This document shows, in pieces, positions 55,680-64,000 of a stretch of DNA of 64,000 bases. Source of the DNA: Chrysogorgia sp. JL179-B06 (taxonomy: Eukaryota > Cnidaria > Anthozoa > Scleralcyonacea > Chrysogorgiidae); the NCBI GenBank assembly GCA_035772405.1, contig JAYKKM010000049.1, forward strand, positions 2,399,001 through 2,463,000, in the 5' to 3' direction. The notes under the pieces are model-generated. The model made no database searches and was not told the origin of the DNA. It worked only from the letters and a program-made list of their open reading frames with translations. Position 1 is the stretch's first letter. Every line of letters starts with the position of its first letter. The position numbers and the translations under genes are program-made.

Positions 55680-56285
55680 AAATAATATATTTTTACATGT
55701 AGGTATTTAAATCAATTTTTTCTAATCTCCAAAACAAAAGTTGTAAATGTAATCCATACAATGGCTGTTCCCATCAATGTTAGGTCCAAGGAGACAAATC
55801 AGGCATGATAAATTAATATGATAAATTAATCGACTTCAATTTAGCAAAATTTGATTATGATAAGCGAGGATGAGGGTAATTTATTATTGTTTACTATATG
55901 CAGTACAATAAAGGTAATTTTGATCAAAATCTGCCTGACGTTCTCCTTTGTATATAAAATAAATAATCTATTTGTTCATGACAGCTTGAAGACGCGAATC
56001 AATGGCAAAATCGTTTCTGTCATACCTCTGCACATAAAAAGTAAATGTCAACTTTTCCTGTTTGGTGTTGTATTCCAGCATGTTGGGGGTCGATGTGCCA
56101 ACAACAACTGCTGCTCTTCCTGCATATATCAGCATGGTTCTACCCTTGTCACTGGACTTCTCGAAATGCCGTTTCTTTAAAAAGTTTCTCCCAAGGAACC
56201 GTGCAGGAGAGAAAACCTTTGACGCGCCAGTGAATGAAGTTATTGTCACCGTCATTCGAGCTTTCTCACTTTTTAGTGTTCCCCC
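55680..56285. other. Intergenic, no gene
   Basis: No recognised domain in overlapping short ORFs near 55,851-56,315. Confidence 0.35.
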
Positions 56286-58113
56286 ATAGCCAACACATTT
56301 ACTCGAAACGAGCAAGTCTCGTAGTTATGAATTTTCCATTCAGCCGGCACTTTTGCCAAATCGAACTTCACGTTTGTAATATTTCTGAATTGAACGACTT
56401 ATCTCAGTGGTGGTCGAGCGGTCTTTCAAATCAAACAAACGAAAGGGAATACCTTTCTAATATACCAACTGCTCCTGTGTATGTTCCGAGGCAGCATTTC
56501 ACATCTGATAAGAACTCCTAGTATATATGTTGCATAACACGTGCATTTGATTGACTATATAAGCCCTAGCTATTTATTTTATTTCATGATTTCGTCTTAA
56601 GGGCTCCACTCGAACGTCAGTATTTCGGCAGTTCACCACCTTTTCAGTTTTCTACATATACAAAACACTGCCTATGGCAGAAGCGGCGTGCGCACTGCGA
56701 GCGTGCGTACTGATATCAATAAACCACATAACTAGGGAGATGCAAAGCATCATGGGGCGAGCTTTACGTCTGTATATTGTATTGTCTTCTATTATGTACT
56801 TATGTGATTTAATAAGACTTTGAATTTCCTTTCTTGGTGATGTAAGTTTATGGTAATATAAGAGCATGGAAATGATAAACAAGGATTTTTGTTCTGGTTA
56901 ATATGTGATTAGGATTGCATTATAAAAAAGTTAAAACAATACACAACAAATAGAATATGGGTTTAATACAAATATCTCTCAATTCAAGTAAAGAATGTAG
57001 TGTTATAATACATGAGCCAATGTTCAAAAGGCGATAATTAGCCGTTTCCTGTTTTCTGGGAATTTTATCGATTCAATTTTAACCAAGGATTAGCGTCAAC
57101 AGTGTTTTAAGCGTTCAATATAACAAAACAAAGCGTATAACAAAACAAAGTATAACAAAATATAAATAAAATTATTATTGTCGGCAATACGATATGTTAT
57201 TATTGTCGTAGTTTACGAACATGCATCACGCGCGTTTATACGCATCGTTCGCGTTTATAAATATATATTTTGTAGATCCTCTTGTGTGTATTTGACTTCG
57301 TCTCGATAACCTTCTCAGTCTGCTGCCGTTCTCTTCTTCGCTGCCTTCTTGTGGAAAGCATATTTTCTATAAAACTGTGATCGCATTGCCCATTTATCTG
57401 TGCCTATCTCGAACTGTTCTGGTGTCATTGTGAGCGATCTTTTGGCTTAACATCGGCGCATAAAGAATGAGTTTCGATCATGTATGATTCAGACACGGTT
57501 GAACAGTCTTAGTTGATTACTTTGCTAGCGTGAAGCACGAGCTTCTACGTAACATTGATTTGTCGTCACTTGTCAATGATTTTTCTCCTCTAAAGTCTCG
57601 TAAGTATAACGTTTACTGATTTACAAGGCCTCTGTAGACTGAAAAACAGTTGGATGTTCATCTGCAGTGCAGGTGTTGGCTAATGTTTAACTAGTTCAAC
57701 ATTTTAAATAGTTTCTTCCTCGTATATTGTTTACTCTGTATTGTTAACAGTTCACATGTATAGATGTTTTGAACAAGTGTATTCAATTTCAACAAGTGTA
57801 TTCAATTGTAACCACGCAGGAGACTTTTAAGGGCGTGGTATCGAACTTTTCATGAATCAAATTCAATGTAATTAGGAAACGCATTTGTTTAAGTTCATTT
57901 GCATTGAGTTCGACTCATGAAAAGTTCGACGTTTGACCTGGGCCTATAAGGGTCTCGCGTAACCCTAATCCTATACTTATTATCCTTGAGTGCAAGACAG
58001 AATATAACGAAGCTATAGTCAGTTATCTGACACCTTTTTGTATTAACATAACGGAATATAAAAAAATATCACTGTTACTGCTACTTGAGACACGACGTAG
58101 TGCAGATACAAGA

Positions 58114-58665
58114 ATGGAGGAAAGCGTTAACCATCATCAGTCTTACTTCACGTTTGACCGCAAAATTATTGTTTTGTTCAAAGAATGGAGCGCCACAAAG
58201 TTGGAAGTCTTCATTCCTTTGCTCGTTGTAGTCGGTCTGGTCTCGGCGTATTTCACAGTGCTGCATACCATGAAATCAAAAAAGCGCACCAACACAACAA
58301 CAAACGGCGAAACAGCTACCTGGAATGAAAACTCAACCAACAGCGCTAGTATCACCACCAGACCAGGCAAGCATGGAATGTTCAGCCGAGAAAACTTGGT
58401 TCGTTCGTTTGTTTACTTATTGCATGGCATCTTGAAGTTGATTTTGATGTTGATTGTGATGACATTTTGTGCGTGGTTTTTGTTCGCCATCGTGGTTGGT
58501 GCTGCCTTTGCGTTCTTTGTATTTCGGTGGAATTATGGAGGGCACAATATTGGGACTAATGATGAAACAGAACGGGGAAATCGGAATCCTTGTTGGAATA
58601 CAAATGCAGCATTTCGAAGAGACGAGACTAATTGTCCCGTGACAGAGTCTGTAACACAGTTGTAA
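58114..58665 (+). CDS. Ctr/SLC31-type copper transporter B3
   Basis: Intact single-exon ORF of 183 residues. N-tail NHHQSYFTFD, TM1 about 32-51, loop with SKKR and N/T-rich stretch, TM2 about 99-120 with intact MxxxM (M112, M116), TM3 about 123-138 with G129xxxA133 in place of GxxxG. Alanine still allows close helix packing, so the trimer fold may be kept. It is about 93% identical to B2 and shares its start context, flanks and AATAAA (58,700). Expected role: Cu(I) import across the plasma membrane or from vesicles; low-affinity CTR2-like behaviour is inferred from the absent Mets clusters. Confidence 0.87.
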   Translation: MEESVNHHQSYFTFDRKIIVLFKEWSATKLEVFIPLLVVVGLVSAYFTVLHTMKSKKRTNTTTNGETATWNENSTNSASITTRPGKHGMFSRENLVRSFVYLLHGILKLILMLIVMTFCAWFLFAIVVGAAFAFFVFRWNYGGHNIGTNDETERGNRNPCWNTNAAFRRDETNCPVTESVTQL

Positions 58666-58931
58666 CTATATAAACACATTAAAAAGCCTGTGGACTTTTA
58701 ATAAAACATTTTAAACAATTGAATGTTCACAAGTGAAACTAAATTGGCTTCACTTTGATAGGGTTGTTTTAAGGATGTTCGGACGTGTTTAGATATCAGT
58801 AAGAAGTTAGAATTAGTAAATTTGCCATAGAATTACAGATTTAAGAACCCATTAAGACTGTCTGTATGTGGTAAATATATACCACATATTACAAGTAATA
58901 TTAGTGTTGCGTGCCATGCTAAGAGCCTAGG

Positions 58932-59625
58932 GCCAATATCAGGGCCTTTTTTAAGGATTTTCCCGTGGGGGCCAAAACATATGTTTACTGTTTCTGAGGT
59001 AGGCTTTTTCGTTTATATATATTTGTCTGCCATTTTATTAAAAAAATTTTTTTCTACAGTTCATGATCATGGCAGATCCAGGGTTGTTCGAAAGGGGCAT
59101 CCCCCGCAGGAACATTTTTAATTTTGCAAAGCCCAGAAGTGCTTTTACGGCGATTTCTGATAGAATTTTTGCGAAATTAAGGCACCACGCCGTTGCTAAA
59201 AATGCACGATTACAAAGGGCATCAAGATTATGAAACACTTTAAATATTTTAACTCAGAAGTAGTTCGGAACCAATATATACACTTTAGCCTTTAGGCAGC
59301 TCCATAAGCTACCAAAACTTTGTGCTTATAATCGGTCATATAATATTGCGTTTATCATATGGTAAAAAACAGAAAACACTTGTTTGCGGGATTTTAAATG
59401 GGGGATGCGCGCCACGTAGGTCAACATAATAATTTCAGTAAGTCTATAAGTTGTTAATTAAAGGCAAAAACTTACTTTCAATTTGTTCAATTTTATTGCT
59501 TATTGGTTGATTAAATTTAAGAAAAAGGGAGTTTTCCTCCGGGGGGGGGGCAAAAATGATAGGGGGGGTTGGCACAAGGGGGTAAATGTCCCTCAGGGCC
59601 TTTTTTAACTATTAAGCTGGGGGCC
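58932..59625. mobile_element. Insertion private to B3 duplicate
   Basis: Interrupts sequence that is continuous in the B2 duplicate (AGCCTAGGGCC then ATGGCGTACTTGACG). Both borders carry CAGGGCCTTTTTTAA, as direct repeats, and G-rich tracts. Class not assigned. Confidence 0.5.
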
Positions 59626-60764
59626 ATGGCGTACTTGACGCTACTGCTCTTTACAATATTACGTGTTAACCTAACATACGAAAGGAACAACGTCATTTAT
59701 ATTCTGGATCACAACAATGCCTATAGATTTCAACACCTTATCTATTATGAACACTGCAGTGAGTCAGTGACTACACTCTCCGGAACAATTATAGAATACC
59801 CGTCCACTTTTCAAACCGCATTTGAAGGCAGAAATACAAATAAGGTTGCTCTAAAATCTCTTTAAATATAATGTCGAAGGTTTATATTGTGTGTACTTGT
59901 TGATAGTTATCAAATTAAATGGGGTTTGAAAATAGAACAAAGCAATTGTATATGATGAACGTTCCGTAATTAGACCCTTTTACTAACTGTCAACAGATAC
60001 ACGGGTATTCTACAATTTAGCGCACTACCTCCCCTTTAGTTTTCGTCTTAAAAACAGAATTATACCCATACATCATACACTATTCTGTTATATACTCTCT
60101 AAATTACTTCGCGTTAGTCTCTAACAGTTACGTCCGAAAGTCTGCCGTAGAACTGTTCGGACTCACTCTTTTTCTACCAACATAACTAATATCAGTATTT
60201 CTAGCTACACTATCACATCTTACTTATATATTTTCTACATTTTCTATGCACCGCAATAATAACAACTATATATCGATACATAAAGCTTCCGGAATTTGAC
60301 TAACAATTAAAAATAATAAAAGTACATGGTATCTTGCTGAATAATTTCAAATGTTAAGCCTCAAATGTTCAGTCGACTTTAAATGTAACACAGAGACAGA
60401 GTTCCTAAAATGCTTGGGAGGACCACTTTCAGACAATAACGCCACACGACCACGACTTCAAAGATGGTAGAACATAACAATACTCAATAATACACAATAC
60501 TCTTTGCAATTCATTTGTTCTTTCCATTCAATCTCGGCTCGTTTTTTCTATTTTCTTCCCTTTTTTGTTGATTTATTGTCTGTGCCTGTGGATTGTTTTG
60601 GCCTGGGTAAGGTCGCGCCGATCGACCATGTCGACGATCTGGTTGTCTATTCAAGCTCGGGTCTTTCTCCATCAATTTAATTTCTTGTTATTCTGTGTTG
60701 TTATTTGGTGTCCTCACTCTCGACCAAACGACCGCCGCTTGAGGATTAGTATAGGTAATCATAT

Positions 60765-60893
60765 GATAGCGAGTGCAATTAAGGATTTACACCACGAGTG
60801 ATATTTGAAAATTGTGCCAAAATTGCACGAGCCGTTAGGCGAGTGCAATTATATTTGGCAAAATTTTCAAATATCATGACGAGCAGTGTAAAT
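60765..60893. repeat. Hairpin MITE
   Basis: GGATTTACAC at one end pairs with GTGTAAATCC at the other, continuing through GATATTTGAAAATT/AATTTTCAAATATC. Confidence 0.7.
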
Positions 60894-60894
60894 C

Positions 60895-61062
60895 CTAGCC
60901 TGCGTGTAGACCCCACCCGATAATAATATTATAGCTGTAGGTATAATATTATTATCGGGTGGGGTCTGCACGCAGGCTAATATAATAATAATATAATAAT
61001 AATATTATATAATTTTGTATCTATAATATTATTATCCGGTGGGGTCTGCACGCAAGCTATGT
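60895..61062. repeat. Foldback with third arm
   Basis: TAGCCTGCGTGTAGACCCCA and its complement (60,952-60,979) form a hairpin around ATAATATTAT; a third copy of the right arm follows at 61,024-61,060. It is adjacent to the TTAA-type MITE. Confidence 0.7.
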
Positions 61063-61072
61063 AAATCCTTAA

Positions 61073-61548
61073 AGTGCCCCTAACCTCAAATTTTTTTATT
61101 GTTTTATTTGAAAGAACTTTTAAAATGATAAAGTAACTTCTTTTGAAGATTTTGGTTTCTTCGCTTTCTTTTTGAGATATATCAGTTTGTTTGATATGCA
61201 AATGTCCGGAATTTACGTCACACATGTATAATGAGTTATCAGAGAATGTTATATATCTTTGCGTTCATCAAATAAAAACACTAAAATGTGAATAACACAT
61301 GTGCGTGTTTCTCCCACAACCGGCAAACTTCTCGATTTTAAAGGATTTCATTCGAGAATGAAAGAGATACACACATTTCTCCAATAAGTCATTATGCATA
61401 TATCAATCCGCACATTTGCATATCAAACAAACAGATATATCTCAAAAAGAAAGCGAAGAAACGAAAATCTTTAAAAGAAGTTACTTTATCATTTTAAAAG
61501 TTCTTCCAAATTAATAAGACAATAAAAAAATTTCAGGTTTGGGGCACT
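61073..61548. mobile_element. TTAA-type MITE
   Basis: TIRs AGTGCCCCTAACCTCAAA with inverted partner ending GGGGCACT, exactly flanked by TTAA on both sides (61,069-61,072 and 61,549-61,552). Arms extend about 140 bp to GTTTGATATGCAAATG. piggyBac/Kolobok-like duplication. Confidence 0.78.
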
Positions 61549-61552
61549 TTAA

Positions 61553-62085
61553 TTGCACGAGCAAAATCATACGTTACTCATTTATTTAATATGCATGACA
61601 AAATTACGACACGTACGCTTCATCTTCCTCCAAGTCTTTAAAAACGTCTTCTTTCATCAGTTAACAACAAACATTTTCGCTCTTGGTGTTCCGTTTGTAC
61701 TCATTTAAAAATACCTACCTGGAATTTTTAATTCATAATGTACCACAAGTCGTTGGAAAAGTGAAAACTTTCCATTGCAGAATAGGCCACCATTTTGAAT
61801 TTTATTGTCAAACTTGTTCCCAGTGTCTTCTCTCTTTTCATTTATTGCACTCGAGTGCAATAAATTATTTTATTGCACTCCTCTCAGCCAATCAGAATCC
61901 AGTAATTTTGTCATGTATATAATAAATTTACATATGGTCGTTAGAAAATGGCGTCCCATTTTACAGTGAGTTGTACAGAGCGAAAATATTAAAATGAAGA
62001 TTGTTCTTATCGAGTGGCTCATGGTCAACCGTTTGTTGACCTCTTCTTAATATATACAACAACGATTTTCAAATTATTTACTTAC
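61553..62085. other. Intergenic, no gene
   Basis: Includes a short perfect palindrome ATTGCACTCGAGTGCAAT (61,845-61,862) in sequence resembling other MITE ends. Confidence 0.4.
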
Positions 62086-62087
62086 AG

Positions 62088-63545
62088 GTTTGATTAGATA
62101 GATCTGTCAAATCTACGATCCGCCAAATGACAATTTCTAGAGATAATTTCGTCAATACTTGTGCCTTTATTAATGACGGAAATTGTAAAATGCCCATTGT
62201 CCTGTTGTCATTACAAGTTCGGTGATTATTAAAATGTTGGTATAAAACTTTAGCCGAACTATCCAATTGTCATATTTTAACATAATAATAATAATAATAG
62301 ATGGTTTATTGAATATAAAATCACACTAATACAGTGAATTGCTTTATATTTACAACTGTTTAAAAAGGTCTTAAAAAAGGTCATATTGAAAAAGTTTACA
62401 AACAAATAATAGAATAGAATACCGGGGGACTGGAACCGGTTTACAATTAGAAACAAAATTTACAAAAGTTTAACATAGAACTTAGTCAAGATGTAATTAA
62501 GTCATTTATGCATCTCGTCATGGCGGGAAAAAAGCTGCGGTTATAACGGTCAGTATTGCATTGGTAACGAGAAAGTCGATCAACACTTCCCACGTAATGT
62601 TCGGCCATGTGCTTCATATCTCGTCGGTGGAATCAAAGTAGCCAAAGGAGAAGATGGTGTCGATTGGATTTTTTTTAAAGTTTTGAGGCACAGCTTTTGT
62701 CTGTTATCAGAAAGACGTGGACAGCCAGATACAGAAAGCACTTGTGAATACGACAAATGTGGCCAAATAACTCGAAAAGCCCTCATCTGAATCTGTTCAA
62801 TTCTATATGAAAGATATTGTGGCAAACCAGTGTGCCACACAGGGCAACAATATTCTAGTGTGGATCGAATCAGCGCGATATGAATTTTAATAAGATGGTC
62901 TTGTGGTACTCCACTACGACAAAGCACACGAAGAATATAAAGAGGCTTGGAAGCTTTCTTTGTAATGATTTCAATATGATGCGACCATTTTAAATTACTC
63001 TGAAACTGGAATCCCAACGCTTTGTGTTTTCTACCACTTGAATTGGGACATCATCAACAATCAATTCCGACAAAACAGGTTGGTCACGAAGTAAGCATAT
63101 GCGTAGTTCTTTACATTTCTTGGGGTTTAGTCTCATACATGTATATAGTGGTTGGTTGCCCAGGAGGAAATACAATCAAGGTCAAGTTGCATAGTGGACT
63201 GAGCATGTCGAGGAATCACCTCAGATATGGTGACATCGTCCACGTACTTCCAATGGTTACAATGTGGTTGGAGGTCATTAATCATTACTAGAAAAAGGAT
63301 TGGACCTAACTTAGTGCCTTGAGGGACTCCCGCGGTGACATTTACCCATTCGGATAGGGTGTCTCCAATTTTTACGCGCTGTTTCCGATTTGTTAAAAAG
63401 ATATAGGTTCTTCCATCGACTTTCGAACATTTTACCAAACAAAATCCAACAACAACTCAATGACGCGTTGCCTATTTAATTTGTTGGCTGTTTTAAATAC
63501 AATTTGGCGGATCGTCGATTTAACAGATCTAATCAAGCCGGTACG
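62088..63545. mobile_element. Inverted-repeat element disrupted by a LINE fragment
   Basis: GTTTGATTAGATAGATCTGT followed by CGATCCGCCAAAT at the left is the inverse of the 63,500-63,540 block. Between them lies the minus-strand RT fragment, so the original element was much shorter. No TSD determined. Confidence 0.5.
62284..63440 (-). pseudogene. Non-LTR RT fragment
   Basis: On the minus strand: GVPQGTKLGPILFLVMINDL (motif B, 63,325-63,266), KYVDDVTISE (motif C, about 63,246-63,217), LNPKKCKELRI (about 63,130), and a C-terminal block with ALIRSTLEYCCPVWHTGLP and IEQIQMRAFRVIWP. Two frameshifts. The 3' end is an ATT repeat (62,284-62,298). LINE of a CR1/RTE-like type; 5'-truncated. Confidence 0.75.
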
Positions 63546-63589
63546 GCAAACCTCCGAATATAAGCCCTGGGATTATATTCGTTCGTTCT

Positions 63590-64000
63590 AATATACCAAC
63601 TGCTCCTGTGTATGTTCCGAGGAAGCATTTCACTTCTGATAAGAACTCCTAGTATATATGTTGCATAACACGTGCATTTGATTGACTATATAAGCCCTAT
63701 TTATTTTATTTCATGATTTCGTCTTACTCTGATGAAGGGCTCCACTCGAAACGTCAGTATTTCGGCAGTTCACCACCTTTTCACTATTCTACATATCCAA
63801 AACACTGCCTATACGCAGCACTATATACAGGGACGGATTAATCCTATATGGCAGAAGCGGCGTATACTGTGGCCCCCGCGCTTTCATGGGCCGCGCGTGC
63901 TGCGAGCGTGCGTACAGATAGAGCAATAAACCACATCATGCTGTAAAATTTGGATTCTAAAATGATTGCAAAAAAATTGACCACAATATGGAAAGTATAT
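63590..64000 (+). repeat. Start of another duplicon
   Basis: 63,590-63,700 matches 56,455-56,570; 63,715-63,780 is a full Penelope-type terminal block with CTGATGAAGGGCTCCACTCG; 63,850-64,000 matches 31,920-32,055. In the B2 duplicon this sequence lies about 1 kb upstream of the copper-transporter ATG. Confidence 0.72.

Larger units (their letters stand above)
56290..60605 (+). repeat. Segmental duplicate carrying Ctr-B3
   Basis: Homologous to 31,670-34,860 around B2. Its downstream end (60,465-60,605) also matches 12,355-12,530 downstream of B1. It contains a damaged Penelope-type terminal block (56,590-56,650), a hairpin MITE (57,845-57,931, arms around CGAACTTTTCATGA) and a G-rich insertion (58,932-59,625) absent from B2. 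Confidence 0.72.

Overview
The window looks like AT-rich eukaryotic DNA from a marine invertebrate, most likely a cnidarian. Supporting this are intronless or GT-AG split genes, TTAGGG-type motifs, Penelope-like elements with GIY-YIG endonucleases, R2/NeSL-like and CR1-like retrotransposons, and dense hAT, Mutator, PIF and TTAA-type MITEs. The taxon is an inference from the mix of elements; no ribosomal or mitochondrial marker is present.

The host-gene content is essentially one small family. Five intronless genes for Ctr/SLC31-type copper transporters lie on the + strand in two subtypes: A1 (1,886, frameshifted), B1 (11,265), A2 (26,738), B2 (32,901) and B3 (58,114). The order A-B-A-B-B, with matching flanks, indicates tandem segmental duplication. 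The last 0.5 kb of the window repeats the upstream flank of B2 and B3, so another B-type copy is expected about 0.8 kb past the right edge. A-type proteins keep both MxxxM (TM2) and GxxxG (TM3). B-type proteins have lost the second glycine of GxxxG, and B2 has also lost the second methionine of MxxxM.

The rest is layered transposable-element sequence. 0-1.7 kb: the 3' end of an R2/NeSL-like retrotransposon (CCHC plus restriction-like endonuclease) split by a foldback element. 2.5-11.1 kb: a TTAA-type element with a large palindrome and a Mutator-like copy; a nested set of Mutator-like, foldback and telomere-motif elements; and a foldback with 20-bp satellite arms. 14-21.3 kb: an R2-like fragment and a broken Ty3/Gypsy element whose RT segment is internally inverted. 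22-26.1 kb: two nearly identical Penelope-like copies head to head. 27.4-29.1 kb: nested hAT elements. 34.9-39.8 kb: a non-LTR fragment split by a hAT element, then a nearly complete CR1-like element with a 2A-like peptide and a PHD finger. 40.2-43.1 kb: an inverted duplicate of 14-16 kb. 45-49.9 kb: a large inverted repeat whose arms carry 15-bp minisatellites and which encloses a second Penelope-like fragment.

50-54.4 kb holds a decayed gene with DDE-transposase-like motifs and C-terminal C2H2 and SAP modules. It has one short intron, two frameshifts, one nonsense codon and a 1.5-kb transposon insertion with a 6-bp duplication. 55-64 kb has short MITEs, the B3 duplicon and a non-LTR RT fragment inside an older inverted-repeat element. 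I saw no tRNA, rRNA or CRISPR array.
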